NCBI RefSeq assembly: GCF_963082655.1 | Contig: NC_081552.1 | Coordinates: 52,801,947-52,865,946 of the forward strand | DNA length: 64,000 nt | Source of the DNA: Stomoxys calcitrans | Lineage: Eukaryota; Arthropoda; Insecta; Diptera; Muscidae | Direction of reading: 5' to 3' | Position numbers and translations under genes: made by a program | The notes under the pieces: model-generated | The model's database searches: none | Seen by the model: the letters and a program-made list of their open reading frames with translations, nothing else | What the model was told of the DNA's origin: nothing | Shown: piece by piece, positions 1-11,786 of the stretch | Numbering within the stretch: position 1 is the first letter of the stretch | How the letters are laid out: each line of letters starts with the position of its first letter

Positions 1-760
1 GACGGCTGCCGTCAACAAACTTGGTTAACCCGAAGACTTGCGGGTCGACGCAGGCCGAGTTAAGTGCGTGGACTATGAACGTATGTAACACTGTGGTACA
101 ACAAACGGTCGGTAGGATGACGAAAATCCTATGGGGAGATCCGGATTGTGAGAAGACGAAGCTATTACTGAAAGGAATCAAGCTGAAGATCAGTAAAGCT
201 TTTGGTATCATAACAGGGCCCATAGAACTACAAGCTCCCTTATGCAATACCGAAGCCTTACGGGTCGACGCAGGCCGAGTTAAGTGCGTGGACTACGAAC
301 GTATGTTACACTGTGGTACAACAAACGGCCGGTAGGATGACGAAAATCCTATGGGGAGATCCGGATTGTGAGAAGACGAAGCTATTACTGAAAGGAATCA
401 AGCTGAAGATCAGTAAAGCTTTTGGTATCATAACAGGACTACGATCTCCCTTATGCAATATAGCTGCGGCAAGTGATAGCATGTATAGGGCATGTGGAGA
501 AGCCATTGTCCGGTATTCGCCGCTAACACATACCAGCACTTAGGTGAGGACACAATAGCAGACATGAACCAACTAAGGGGCGTGGTATGAAAAATAATTT
601 GGGGTTTTGTAAGCAGCACGAAAAGCCTAACTTAAATTGTCTTTTTCGAGATTACTTTTTAGTAAATATTTAGGGCGCACAATAAGCCGATTACTGGCTT
701 AGGTGTATGTCCATGGAGACATGGGGCGGATTAATATCTGCACCCTATTTTCAACCTAAC
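1..760 (+). mobile_element. LINE 3' part with tandemly duplicated ORF segment
   Basis: Degenerate 3' end of a non-LTR retrotransposon. A segment reading MTKILWGDPDCEKTKLLL occurs twice, about 220 bp apart (roughly 31-217 and 251-438). The second copy runs on to a Cys-containing tail (DSMYRACGE), typical of the C-terminal end of LINE pol ORFs. The noncoding 3' part from about 545 to 760 ends in CAACCTAACCTAA. The same 3' region recurs at about 16900-17200. The frame is interrupted, so this is a dead copy. LINE class is inferred from the tail and the repeated 3' end. Confidence 0.6.
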
Positions 761-769
761 CTAATATTT

Positions 770-1420
770 TTTTTTTTTAATTTTAAACTACATTCAAATT
801 TTCTTTCTACTGAAGCAGGTAATTTGAGTAAATGATTGTTTGCGTTAGTCAAGCTTAAAAAAATAAACATTTAAAAAAAAATTCAATTCTCAAAGAAAAT
901 GTTGTCAACATTTTTTTCCTGTAGGAATTTTTCTTCAATATTTTACTTTTTAGAACATTTTTTTTTTAATAATATTTTATAGAAAAAATTTTCAAAATTT
1001 TATTTTCATTGAAATTTTTTTTCAAAATTCTATATTTATAGAAAATTTGGTAAAAATTTTAATTTTGTAGAAAAGTTTTGCCGCGTTAGTCGAGCTTAAA
1101 TGACCACGAGAATGTGTGTTAGGAAGGAGAGATTGTCTGTAATGAATTGAAGAAAAGAAATTGCCAGCTATCAGACAATTTGGCATAGATTGGCAAACTC
1201 TTTTCTGGACTGCTAAGACCCGCATCAGTGCCTAGTGTATCATATCCGTCCGTCTGACCGGCCCACAGTTGAATGAAATGTGATTTGTCTTATTTATGCT
1301 TAGATGTGTAGCATTAATGCTACGCAATTTTTAATTTTTGTAAAAATTGTATTTTCATATAAATTTTGTAAAAATTTTATTTTCATAGAAAATTTTGTCA
1401 AAATTTAATTTCATGCCAAT
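770..1420. repeat. A/T-rich dispersed repeat of AAAATTTTGTCAAAATTTTA type
   Basis: Blocks at about 870-1075 and 1320-1410 consist of degenerate units of roughly 28-33 bp built around 'tatagaaaattttgtcaaaatttt'. Similar blocks occur at 5560-5790 and 6285-6410. No coding potential. A 16-bp palindrome, GTAGCATTAATGCTAC, lies near 1307. Confidence 0.6.
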
Positions 1421-2390
1421 ATGGGCATACACCAAAGACCGTAGTCGGCTTGTTGTGTGCTCTAAATCCAAAGAGTATCTCTGAAGAGATCCATGCCAGG
1501 AATTCCATGGCGCTTACAAAACATTATATTGTTTTTCATTCCTAACCCTTAAGATGGTTCAAGATGGTCCGGTAGCGTAACCACACTTCGAAAGCAGGGC
1601 ATTGAAATATGAAATGAAATCTCACCATATTCCCCACATTCGTCTCATCATCTTCCTCACACACCTATTCTTCATAAGCGAGCCTATAGTTCTAGACCCG
1701 TGAATACACCGAAAGTCATACTTATCTCCTTCCTACTGCCTCTTAGTAATAGTCTCGTCTTCTTCGACGATCCGTTTCCCCCAAAGAATTCTCTCTACCT
1801 TTCTACCAATAATCTCACTGCACCACAGTGCTTTACTCGGAGCTTTACTCGGATTATGTCACACCGAAAGTTTTCCCAAAATTACTAATGACAGTCTATT
1901 TGGTCTCTACGACCAGTTCGTCTGCACTTTCTTTCCCCCCGTACTCCAAATGGCTCGCCACCTAAACGCTGCGGCTCGTACCATTCTTCAAGAAGACGTT
2001 TAATCTCCTTCATAAACTTCAAAACCGACAGTGACCTCACCGTCCTGGTTGTTATAAATCTGATGTCCATAAAGATTTCCACAATCGACATCCTCGACTT
2101 AACACCATACCACTTTACGCATTGCGTGGTCGCTCGGATCTCCACCTACAGGAACGTTTTCATGGCCAGACAGTGAGAAACAAATCTCCCTGAGTTCTCT
2201 ATGTAAGCAACCAAGCCCACTCTGTCCTCTAGATTTGAACCAACCGTGTAGCATGAACTTCCAGAAGGCAAGACCGTCTTTCCAAGAATTTACTGCTGGC
2301 AACAGTGCCTCGCAGGTATTCGATCAGAGACGTTTCTCACTCCAGGTTTCCTACCTCGCCTCGTTTATTCTGCAAAGTTTATATCAAATA
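1420..2390. other. Unassigned stretch, possible degenerate ORF on minus strand
   Basis: No recognisable gene. On the minus strand two overlapping open segments (about 2302-2099 and 2145-1885) look like one frameshifted reading frame, with HENVPVGGDPSDHAMRKVVW near the join. I do not recognise the family. It may be LINE ORF1 debris, given the LINE fragments on both sides. Confidence 0.25.
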
Positions 2391-2410
2391 CTTTATTTGT
2401 ATATCTGCAA

Positions 2411-2578
2411 ATGCAAATTTGCCCATGAACATTCCATAAAGGATCAGGGGCAAACTTCTCACATATCAATGAGTGCAGTCTGAATCAAGTTTTTAAGCTC
2501 AATGATAAGGGGCCTCCTTTTTATAGCCGAGTCCGAACAGTGTGCCGCAGGGCGACACCTCTTTGTAGAGAAGTTTTT
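2411..2578 (-). repeat. tRNA-derived SINE family 1, 3' part
   Basis: Reverse-oriented 3' two-thirds of the SINE that is complete at 37955-38277. Shared landmarks are the stretch around 'cactcattgatatgtgagaag' and the end 'atggaatgttcatgggcaaa'. The part carrying the pol III boxes is missing. Confidence 0.7.
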
Positions 2579-2649
2579 TGTTTATCTTCAAGCTGGATAT
2601 CTAGAAGTGTAATGTCCTTAAATTGCATTTTTTCCATGGCCGTGCACCA

Positions 2650-2822
2650 AACGATTGAGGCGTAGGTTAGGTTAGAGTGGCAGCCTATTTTCTTTAAAGA
2701 CTCCCTTAGACTATTTTAGTCCATTGGGATACCACAGTGCCCTCTAGCAGTGATCGAACCCACGACCCCCGCCATGGTAATCCGAGCACGTTTCCAATTC
2801 GGCTACCAGAGCGACCTTAAGT
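2650..2822 (-). repeat. tRNA-derived SINE family 2
   Basis: Read on the minus strand it begins with an A-box-like CTCTGGTAGCCGAATTGG and a B box GTGGGTTCGATC. It then runs through 'actgtggtatcccaatggac' to a tail 'ctgccactctaacctaacct'. The plus-strand copy at 30655-30820 has the same order of landmarks. A second tRNA-derived SINE, distinct from family 1. Confidence 0.75.
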
Positions 2823-2844
2823 TTGTATTAGCCTAAACCCGATC

Positions 2845-3350
2845 CTATAGAACTAGTGGACTATTCTCGGATTCCAGCCCCAATTCGAGAGTACGGCGCG
2901 TCTACACAGTGCCCAACATTTGTGAGCCTTCTCAGTACACTCCTGGATGTGGCACTTCCATTTCAATTTCCTTCCAACTATTTGACCACGTCGGATATCG
3001 AAACGGTTCTCAGTCTTCTCTAGGTTTACATTCAGATACCTAGGTTTAGTCCAGTCGTATGCCAACTCCAAACCGTTTCGTCCCTTTTGCAAAGCGGATT
3101 CGGACTCCTACCTCTTAGAAGTATTACAATATCGTCTGCGAAACAAACGGTTTCAAAACCTACCCTCCTATGGTGGTCACCCATAGGAGTGGCGATAATA
3201 GGCTCTTTTATAGCGTGCCACCCTACCAGTTTGTCCCTTATTTATATGTCTTGATATCCACAATTTATCCACCTATTGCTTAGCATGCAGTTTATCCAGT
3301 CTCTAAGGACCCGGTCAACTCTATACTGTGTACGGTTTAAATGAGTGTGT
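2845..3350 (-). pseudogene. LINE reverse-transcriptase fragment
   Basis: An open minus-strand segment (3092-2853) reads LNVNLEKTENRFDIRRGQIV and later AHKCWALCRRAV, the part of a LINE RT just after the catalytic palm (thumb region). The flanks are broken by stops. Related degenerate sequence lies at 25140-25600. A dead fragment. Confidence 0.55.
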
Positions 3351-3359
3351 CGGTCTTCA

Positions 3360-5810
3360 CATTTTTAAAAGCAGTTTATTGTTTGTTTAATTTTATTTAA
3401 TTAGTTTTTTATTTCAAATTATCGTATTTCTATTCCAATTTTTTTAACTAATACCACAGTGCAAAAGTATTATCTTACATATTTAAAACTTTAAACGCAA
3501 ATATATTCATAATAATATTTACTAATATAATTCAAGAAATACAAAATAAAATCTTGTCCTCAACCCTTATCTGAATTTTCAAATTCAAATTCAAATTTGA
3601 AGCCATATGGAAAACATCACTACATTCTTCATCGTTTATGCTACTCTGATTTACTACTACTTTAATACAACTCTGTTATGATTTGTTTGCAAAAAAATAC
3701 AATCCACAAACACCAACACTTCAACCGGTTTTTTGAAATAAACCACGCACACATACGATATATACACATAATGCTAACTCACATGTATGAGGCAATTTTG
3801 TACTTTGTGCTCTAAGTCTGCTGTACTCTCTTGCTTTCTTTGCTCTCTCTTCTCATTAAATTAGTAGATGAGTGTACAAATGAACAGGGCTTTGTGTTGT
3901 GTGAGGCCAGGCATATGGGTAAACCGTTAGCACAAAAGAGAGCATTTGTTGCTTTGTGTGAATGGGCCAAACAATAAACACAAAAGCATACACTCACACA
4001 AACCCTGATATAACAGCACTTAGCTACGGCTGGTTCAAATGAGCAAACGACACAACAAAAACCCCTTGACAAAAGTGCTCCATTTGAATTAATAAGAAAT
4101 GGAAACAACAAGACAGCAATAGTTAGGCACAAACAAAAATAATGGCAACAACAACCACCAGCTGAATGTAGAAATGCAAGAACACATACACACACACAAT
4201 TCATTCATTACCCACAAGCATATCCGCGAGTTACAACACAAAACTAATGTTACGATGAAAATTAGTGGTTAATGCTGTTCATATAACTAAGAGAGAGAGC
4301 GAGAGAGAGATGTGATTATTAAAACAGACATATGCACTTTAGGAGATGTATGGGAGTGTAAAGATTAAGGTGAAGTTAAACAAAAATGAAATAAAAATCA
4401 ACAGCGTGACTTTAATTTGAACGTTTTTGTAAGCTCAAAAAGAATTGTGCGCTAAGCAAAAGCTAGCTTTTTCTTCTTCCAAGCCGCCATATAGGTATAT
4501 TAATGTAGGTACGTGGCATTCGTGGCGTATGCTTGTTTTTCTTCCAATGCTTTGTGAATGCAGCCAACGACCACCGTCATTATTTCTTTATCTCTCTATC
4601 CCTGTGTGGTGTTGTGTGAACTTTTTCTTTGTGTCATGCTTGGAGGTGGAGTACATACATCTGTGTTTATTGTGCGTTGTGTTATTGTTGAGATTTACTA
4701 TCACATTATCGGCTGTACATTGCCATCATATTGCGTCGTATAGTTGCCCTAATGAATTGTTGTTATTGGTGACTCTTGTTGTATGGTACGGCTAATTTTT
4801 GCCCAACATCAGCAGTTCTCGAATTTGTACTGTACCACTTGACGTATGAATAATTTGAAATGCAAACCTTTTTCGTTTTCTTCTTCCCCTCTACTTTATA
4901 ACGCTTTCCTGCTCGCTCACTCACATAGTCATAGTAAAAGAAAAACACAGAGTGAATAAGTTTATTAGAGGTTTTATGTTATTTGTTCTGCTTTGATGCC
5001 TGCCTTGACTGTATTGGTTAGTTGTTGACATTTTAATGATGTCATATAAAGAGAATTTTATTATTTTTTTCCAAAGAAATGTTAAATAACAAAATGATAA
5101 GAGCAATGGAAAATATAAAAAAGTATGGGGCCAATGACCATAATTTTAGATTTTCATTGAAATGAAAAGCAACGATAAAATAAAATAATTTAAAACTAAG
5201 AAAATATATATTTTAGAGAATCTTAAACATTTCTTGAAGTATTCATTTTTTAAATCTTCCAACTAGAAACAATACAAAAATTTGCATTCTATTTTCTCCC
5301 CAATTGTCTAGTGAGCTTTCTGCGATATGTTGCAGCCCCATATAATGGGAGGTATGATTAATTCAACAACAAAAATATTGCTCATACACATCGGTGTACG
5401 AACGCTTATATATAGCAAACTTGTATTCATTCATAGGCAACTTTATAAACAACAACAAACATTGAAGATAGAGGCAATAGAAATTTTACTGCAAAAGAAA
5501 AATTTATCAACCATTTATTTGTGTGGAAAATTTTATCTACATAAATGATATTTTTGTAAATTTTATTTGAATAGACACATTTTTAATATAGTTTTTCTAA
5601 AGAATTTTTAATCAAATTTCCATAGAAACTTTTATAAAACATTATTTGTAACATTTTGTCAACATTTGATTTCTATAGACAATTTTGTCATCATTTTCTT
5701 CCGATAGAAAATGTTGTCAAAATTTTATTTTCAAAAATAATTTGTCAACAATTTTTTCCAAATTTTATTTTTAAAAAAATTTTGTCTAAATATTAAATAT
5801 GTATTATTAT
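3360..5810. other. Repeat-poor noncoding stretch, no gene seen
   Basis: About 2.4 kb without recognised transposons. It contains CA-rich sequence near 4187-4199, a GA-rich tract near 4290-4310 and AT-rich stretches. The longest open frames (minus 4204-3812, plus 4445-4795) are Cys/Val/Leu-rich low-complexity translations without domains. I take the region as intergenic; the last 250 bases are the A/T repeat type. Confidence 0.5.
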
Positions 5811-5832
5811 TTAATCGATGCGGCAGCCGAAT

Positions 5833-6272
5833 AAAGGGTGATTTTTAGCTATTATCTTTTTGGCAACACTGGTTTCAACAGCTCACGCACGTTCCATGTT
5901 TTGTTTCACTGTCAAATATTGGTCTATAATTTGACCATGATTCGTCTTACAAACGAACGACGATTGGAATTATTGAATTTTTTTATCAAAATGCGTCCTC
6001 TGTTAAGTAAGTTCATCACGCGTTTCTTCGATTGTGCGACGAAGCTCATTTTTGACACGTTAATAAGCAGAATTGTCGATTTTGGGGTGAAGAGCAGTCA
6101 GAAGCATTGCACAAGCTACCAATGCATCCAGAAAAGGTTAGTTTGGTGCAGTTTATGGGCTGGTGGCATCATTGGACCGTACTTCTTCAAAGATGATGCG
6201 AATCGGAACGTAACTGTGAATTGTGAGCGCTATCGTGAGATGATATCCAACTTTTTTTCAGCCCAAATTTAA
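5833..6272 (+). pseudogene. Internally deleted mariner-like (IS630-Tc1-mariner) transposon
   Basis: It starts with the end sequence 'aaagggtgat...tttttggcaacactgg', which is also the end of the inverted copy at 42072. A transposase start (MIRLTNERRLELLNFF) is followed after a deletion by LVWCSLWAGGIIGPYFF and NCERYREMISNFF, the part before the second catalytic Asp of this transposase group. The open frame (plus 5838-6272) is a fusion across the deletion. The 3' end is lost. Non-functional. Confidence 0.7.
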
Positions 6273-6419
6273 TGCCTTACGACTTTTTAAAAATTTTATT
6301 TCTATATTTTAAAAATTTTTTAAAAATTTTATTTCTATAGAAAATTTTTGAATTTTTTTTTTTCTACAGAAAACTTTTAAAAAATTTATTTCTATATAAA
6401 ATTTTGCAAGAGAGCCATT

Positions 6420-6740
6420 TGCAAAATTTGGGGGTTTGAACCGAGTGTCATGCACTGGGTATATACTGCAATTTTGAAACCTATAATCCTATATGGGGTT
6501 GTGGTCTCATGGACGGCGCTTCATAAATACACCTACTTTTCAATACTCAGCCGGATCCAAAGGATGGCTTGTTTGGCATCACAGCCGCACTGAGGACGAC
6601 AACATCTGATGCACTGAATTTAATGCTATACCTATTGCATCTGGACATTGTGACTAGACATATTGCTGCGATCATTGCTGTGAGGCGAAGGGAGCTATCG
6701 CTTTGGTCATGCGACGGCTAATGACATTATGTTATGCTTG
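6420..6740 (+). pseudogene. LINE RT C-terminal fragment
   Basis: In one frame: YTAILKPIILYGVVVW, followed by a broken continuation with SRIQRMACLASQ. This is the typical region after the RT domain of Jockey-like and R1-like LINEs ('...YGxxVW...RIQR'). Several stops. It lies upstream of an RT core fragment (6908-7190) that should precede it in a LINE, so the two are separate insertions or rearranged. Confidence 0.5.
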
Positions 6741-6907
6741 ATACAATACCCGAGGTCCAGGCAGTGTGGATTACACATTGCCTGGGAAGCTTTTTGATAA
6801 AAAGTACTGTACCACTATTCCTGGTAGAACCGATTGGAACTACATTATCCCTGGTAATAGAAGTTACATAAATTCTATACGGATGTTTTCAAACTAGATG
6901 ATGATGA

Positions 6908-7190
6908 ATTAACATGGATTTCGAAGCCTGTATAGCACAACCACAGCTTTGCATGCCATCACCACACATATTGGCCATGGCTTCAATCAGCCCAGGCCAT
7001 GTGATAGGATGGTCCTCGTGGCACTGGACCTATCGAAGGCCTTCGACACGATCAGCCATGCCAAATTATTTGAGGACATGGCCAACACGTCCCTGCAGCC
7101 AGACTTGAAACGCTAGGTAGCGAATTATCTGTGTGGGCGCCAGTCATTTGTGGAATTTAGGAATAAGAAGTCGAAGCACCGTAGAGTTTT
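6908..7190 (+). pseudogene. LINE RT core fragment
   Basis: Conceptual translation gives DRMVLVALDLSKAFDTISHA, RT domain A with the first catalytic Asp, and then VANYLCGRQSFVEF. A TAG interrupts the frame after the 'LKR' at about 7113. The same family occurs on the minus strand at 23900-24100. A 5'-truncated, dead copy. Confidence 0.65.
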
Positions 7191-7217
7191 CTTAATATCC
7201 CGAGTAAAAAAAAAGTA

Positions 7218-7408
7218 TTGGGTTTCCCAAAAAGTAATTGCGGATTTTTCATATAGTCGGCGTTGACAAATTTTTTCACAGCTTGTGACTCTGTAATTGC
7301 ATTCTTTCTTCTGTCAGTTATCACCTGTTAATTTTAGCATTCTAAGTTTTATTAAAAATGCATTTACTTTCTTTTAAAAAATCCGCAGTTACTTTTTGGG
7401 CAACCCAA
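7218..7408. mobile_element. Mariner-derived MITE, copy 1
   Basis: Terminal inverted repeats TTGGGTTTCCCAAAAAGTAA and the complement of GTTACTTTTTGGGCAACCCA, flanked by TA on both sides. The interior lacks the middle of the usual ~235-bp MITE. Family described under 8200-8436. Confidence 0.9.
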
Positions 7409-7411
7409 TAT

Positions 7412-8960
7412 ATGGTCAGATTCATATTGTATCTGCCATCAGATACAATTGGATCAAATCACATATATCTAATAATATCTACACATTATTCCGACCAAAC
7501 AAGTATGTGGAGAGCCACAAAAGAAGAATAGTAGATAGCGTACCAGCTGAAACATTTCAGAACTTTATTCAAACGAGCCCTTCCACCAAATTTAAATTTG
7601 ATATACCAGATATTGTATCATTAAAAAAATATACTCAAACGACTCAAAAGATCTTACGATATAATTGGAAATCATCTACACAGAGTAATAGAATCATCAA
7701 TGAATGAGGGAGTATTCCCAGAATGTCTAAAAGAATCAATAATTATACCAATTCAAAAAGTTAAAAATTCCAAAGACCCTCAAAAAATTCGACCAGTCAA
7801 CACACTACCAACAATAAGTGAAATCATAGAGAATATTGTGCATCATCAATTGAACGAATATTTTGAAATCAACAATCTTTTAAATGAGACGCAATCTGGT
7901 TTTAGAGAAAAACATAGCTGTGAATCCCAGTTAAATTTTGTAGTTGCCCAATGGAAGACGGATGTCGGAAAGAAAAAAGTGTGTAGTAGCGGTTTTTCTA
8001 GATTTGAAACGAGCCTTCGAAACAATCGATAAGAAAATATTGATTAAAAAGCTTAACAGATACGGTGTTGAAGAAAAACAGATAAATTGGTTTCAAAGCT
8101 ATCTAGAAAAAGAAAACAAAAAATGTGGTAATTTCACATCTATGCCAGCCATTGTTAACACGAGAGTGCCCCAAGGGGCTGGCAACATTACTTTTTCTAT
8201 TGGGTTGCCCAAAAAGTAATTGCGGATTTTTCATATAGTCGGCGTTGACAAATTTTTTCACAGCTTGTGACTCTGTAATTGCATTTTTTCTTCTGTCAGT
8301 TATCAGCTGTTACTTTTAGCTTGCTTTAGAAAAAAAGTGTAAAAAAGTATATTTGATTAAAGTTCATTCTAAGTTTTATTAAAAATGCATTTACTTTCTT
8401 TTAAAAAATCCGCAATTACTTTTTGGGCAACCCATAAAATACATAAACGATTTGCAAAAAACATAGACCGAGGCAAAGATATGTATGTTTGCGGATGATG
8501 CCCTGATTTATATAACTGGTGACGAATCCAAACATTTGCATTGTCAAACTAAACGAAGAACTGGAAAATGTGGCAAAAAATCTAAAAATTAATAAAATGA
8601 AACTGAATACAACTAAAACTAAGGCAATGCTTATAAACGGAAACACAACCGAAAATATTACAATATAATTGAAAATTCATTATAGAGAAAGTGGAGGAGA
8701 TAAAGCATCTTGGCATTATCGTCGATAAGAATAAAAAAAAAGCAAAATATTTGGCTTTCCTGGGAAGAATAAGAAAGAATATATCAAAGAAAACTTCAAT
8801 TCGAATTTACAACACAATAATAAAGCCTCACTTTGAGTATTGTTCAACATTACTTTTCTTAGGAAGCAATATGTACATGAATGAAGGAACGACTCCAAAA
8901 ACTACAAAATCGTGCCATGAGATGTATTTTAAGACGTAGCAGAATGGAGCATGTAGCATG
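7412..8960 (+). pseudogene. LINE reverse transcriptase, second family, split by a MITE
   Basis: Open segments cover about 7412-7707, 7700-8032, 7944-8199 and 8691-8939. Motifs in order: FPECLKESIIIPIQKVKN and ETQSGFREKHSCESQL (RT fingers), VVAVFLDLKRAFETID (domain A, first catalytic Asp), NTRVPQGA (domain B), then MITE copy 2, then FADDALIYI at about 8487 (domain C, FADD catalytic pair), then HLGIIVD and NTIIKPHFEYCSTLLF. Frameshifts separate the segments and no endonuclease is visible. A 5'-truncated, inactive LINE, different in sequence from the LINE at 22540-24830. Confidence 0.75.
8200..8436. mobile_element. Mariner-derived MITE, copy 2 (inserted in LINE RT)
   Basis: 237 bp with ~30-bp inverted ends (TTGGGTTGCCCAAAAAGTAA) and TA on each side. 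It interrupts the LINE directly after the VPQGA motif. About 150 bp at one end and 85 bp at the other match the ends of the longer mariner at 29360-30301, so the family arose by internal deletion. Confidence 0.95.
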
Positions 8961-9475
8961 TATGCTAGAAAACTTGCAGTGGATGTCGTTAAATCAGTTG
9001 CTGTCAATGAAAGCATTCATTTTCAATGAAAGCATTTAGACATTATGTCTGCAGATCAGTCTATATGGCTGCTCTATCTAAATTTGGTCCGATCTGAACC
9101 ATATTTGGGTCGGATGTCGGGAGTCTAAATACAACTCACTGTTTCATATTTCAAATGCAGCTTTCATGGGTTTTAAACCCTTAGTCGGTAGATCGTTCTA
9201 TAAGGCAGCTATATCTAAATATAGTCGGATCGGAACCATATTTGGGCCGGATGTCGGAAAGCTTAAAACAACTCATTGTTTCAAATTTCAGCGAAATCGG
9301 GTAATCCATGCAACATTTATGGGTTTCAGACCCAAAATTGGCGAATCGGCCTATATGGCAGTTATATTCAAACATGTTCCGATTTTGCCCGTTCAAGAAC
9401 TTAACCTGTGTGCAGCAAAAATACACATCTGTGCCAAATTTCACCTCAATATTTCAATTTTTGAAGGCTGTAGCG

Positions 9476-9580
9476 TTGTTGTTGTTGTAGCAGTGTATTG
9501 TGCACCGAGGCGGCAGCCCTTGCCGATGAAGGATTCCATCGGGTCAATTCGGTACGTACAACAGGCTCCCTTGGGATTGC
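9476..9580 (-). repeat. Short CAA-tailed retroposon (about 110 bp)
   Basis: Inside a DINE-like element, flanked by the direct repeat GTAGCG (9470-9475 and 9581-9586). On the minus strand it runs from the 'ccggttgtacgtaccggatt' region through 'gggctgccgcctcggtgcac' to TGCTACAACAACAAC. Other copies: 13290-13395, 17262-17365, 51838-51962, 59163-59268. Confidence 0.8.
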
Positions 9581-9687
9581 GTAGCGGCTGCATCGTGATT
9601 ATAATAGACGGACGGACAGACACACGGACATTCTTAAGTCGCATTAGAATTTTACGACGATCCGAAATATATATATATGTATATATA

Positions 9688-9924
9688 TTGGGTTGCCCAA
9701 AAAGTAATTGCGGATTTTTTAAAAGAAAGTAAATGCATTTTTAATAAAACTTAGAATGAACTATAATCAAATAGACTTTTTTTACGCTTTTTTTCTAAAG
9801 CAAGCTAAAAGTAACAGCTGATAACTGACAGAAGAAAGAATGCAATTACAGAGTCACAAGCTGTGAAAAAATTTTTCAACGCCGACTATATGAAAAATCC
9901 GCAATTACTTTTTGGGCAACCCAA
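9688..9924. mobile_element. Mariner-derived MITE, copy 3
   Basis: 237 bp, complete TIRs, TA at both ends, inserted in the (TA)n tract of a DINE-like element. Confidence 0.95.
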
Positions 9925-10216
9925 TATTTTGTAGAGTCGGTAATGGATACCTCGATGTGTTGCAAGCGGAATGCATAATTGAATATACCCTCTATCCTAT
10001 GGTGGCGGTTATAAAATTTTAGGGGTATGCGTTTCAAAAAAAAATAATTTTTGTTTTTTGGCCATGCAACAACATAATTAAAAAGTATTAAAATTTGGGA
10101 AACGGTAAAAAAATTATATAGGCTTTACAAAAAGATGAAATTGACACTTTAGCCGCACTACACTAACGCTACTGGGGGATTGCTTTACTTAACTTGTATA
10201 TTGTATACAAATTTGT

Positions 10217-10656
10217 TTTTATACCCTCCTCCATAGAATGACGGTATACTAATTTTGTCATTCCGTTTGTAACATGTCGAAATATTGATCTGAGACACAA
10301 CAAAACATTTATATTATTGATCGTCTTCACATTCTTAGTAGATTTAGACGTGTCCGTCCGTTTACTTGATATAGCTCCCATATAATGCGATCTCGGATCT
10401 TGACTTCGTGCAATTATGATGCGATTTGACTGAAATATTGTATAATGAATTCCACTTTGGTCTCCAGCAGCCAAACCAAGTATGGTCCCACCAACCGGTT
10501 CATTACTTGGTATAGCTGAAATAGCATAGCAATTCTTTTTCATTATCATTTGTTTGTCTATAAATAGATGTCGGCTAAAGAACTTGACAAATGCAATGCA
10601 TGGGGGAGGGTGTATAAGATTCGGCCCGGCCGAACTTAGCACGCTTTTACTTGTTT
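10217..10656 (+). mobile_element. Short DINE-1-like element
   Basis: Begins TATACCCTCCTCCATAGAAT, includes 'gtcattccgtttgtaacatg', one degenerate internal unit, then GGGAGGGTGTATAAGATTCG and the hairpin TTCGGCCCGGCCGAA, ending in CTTAGCACGCTTTTACTTGT. Both ends are present in 440 bp. This layout (inverted subterminal ACCCTCC/GGAGGGT, GC hairpin, ACTTGT end) matches fly DINE-1 Helitrons. Confidence 0.8.
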
Positions 10657-10659
10657 AGC

Positions 10660-11786
10660 TTGGACTAGGTAAAGAAAATATGTGTAGATGTTTATTTTAT
10701 TCAATTTACAAATTGAAAACTATTTTTATTTTACAATAGATATGTAAATATTTCTGTATATATAAAAGTTAAAGAGAGAAAAATTAGAAGAAAGTAAAAA
10801 TAATTTCATTATAAGAAAGAGTAGATAAAGATTAGAAATTAAAAGTATGTCAGTGCATAAAAATAGAAAATCTTATCGTAAAATATGTCAAGGGGGTACA
10901 AACGGTACAAATTTTTAAACTTAAAGAAATTATGCCTAAATGTATGAAACATCAATGATATTATATAAATTGAATGTAAATAAATACACTGTGGAACATA
11001 AAAACTGCGTGGATTATAAAAGAAGAGAAAAAAAAAACAAACTCCATCTCAACGGCGAACATTTTTGTAGCATATTTTGTGTTGTTACATAGACGTTTTA
11101 AAGGATTTTTAAACATTTCTACCAAAAAGTACCATAGGGTGAAACGCTTGAGGGTTATAATATTCCGCAAATATATTTCCCGCAGCGTTATCAATAAAAT
11201 TGGCAAAGGCATTATGTATCCTAAATGAAAGTTACCATAAGCCGAATAATTAGGCAGATTCTCATAAAGGGGGAAAGGTTTCCTCCCAAAGTAAACCTTC
11301 AAAACGCATTTCTCATGCCGTCTATTTTTGTCTGTTCTTTTACAATCCATAGCATTTGTTTTCTGTAATATTCAATATTTTTGAATTTTATTCCACAATG
11401 CTAATCAATACCTTCAAAACTCTTAAAAATTGGTAAAACATTTCAAGATATTTAAGTATTATTATTTTTTTTATTTTTGTATTATTTTAGAATCTTATAT
11501 ATAGAGAAGGTATATAATTATATGTATACTCTTTTTAAGGCCTCTGGTATATAATTTAGAGCATTGGGAACGTTTTTCAATAGTTTCTTGCTTTTACAGA
11601 AGATTGTTCGATGATTTTTCCGTGTTTTTAAGATTTTAACAATCAGTACTTGGTAAAGGAGTTTTTGTATAGAAACTTTTTTAATAATTTTTTTATTCTT
11701 AAGTCTAGTTAGAATAATTATTGATTTAGTATTTCGTAATTGGTGTTTTTTTTTGCCAACAATTTTCTTTTTTCTCTCTAGTAAAA
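10660..11786 (-). other. 3' flank / probable 3' UTR of zinc-finger gene
   Basis: AT-rich region downstream of the zinc-finger stop codon with several minus-strand AATAAA-like signals, for example near 10690 and 11388. It holds one 129-codon minus-strand open frame (11350-10961) with hydrophobic stretches. I do not recognise it, and it may be chance or UTR. Confidence 0.4.

Larger units (their letters stand above)
9040..10013 (-). mobile_element. DINE-1/mini-me-like Helitron remnant with two insertions
   Basis: Read on the minus strand it starts at about 10013 with the ACCCTC-type end, 'gcaacacatcgaggtat', a TA run and a GTCY-type tract. It continues into degenerate ~170-bp units ('ctatatggcagctata...gatcggaacc'). 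A short retroposon (9476-9580) and a MITE (9688-9924) sit inside. The hairpin end is missing. Open frames within it are repeat translations. Confidence 0.75.

Noticed and set aside
3812..4204. 130-codon minus-strand open frame
   Set aside because: Cys/Val/Leu-rich translation of CA-rich DNA, no domain, no splice or start support.
9166..9732. 188-codon plus-strand open frame
   Set aside because: Crosses DINE units, a nested retroposon and a MITE end, so it is not a gene.
10961..11350. 129-codon minus-strand open frame with hydrophobic stretches
   Set aside because: No recognised family, ends in homopolymer-rich sequence; probably 3' UTR or flank of the zinc-finger gene. Not excluded as part of another gene.
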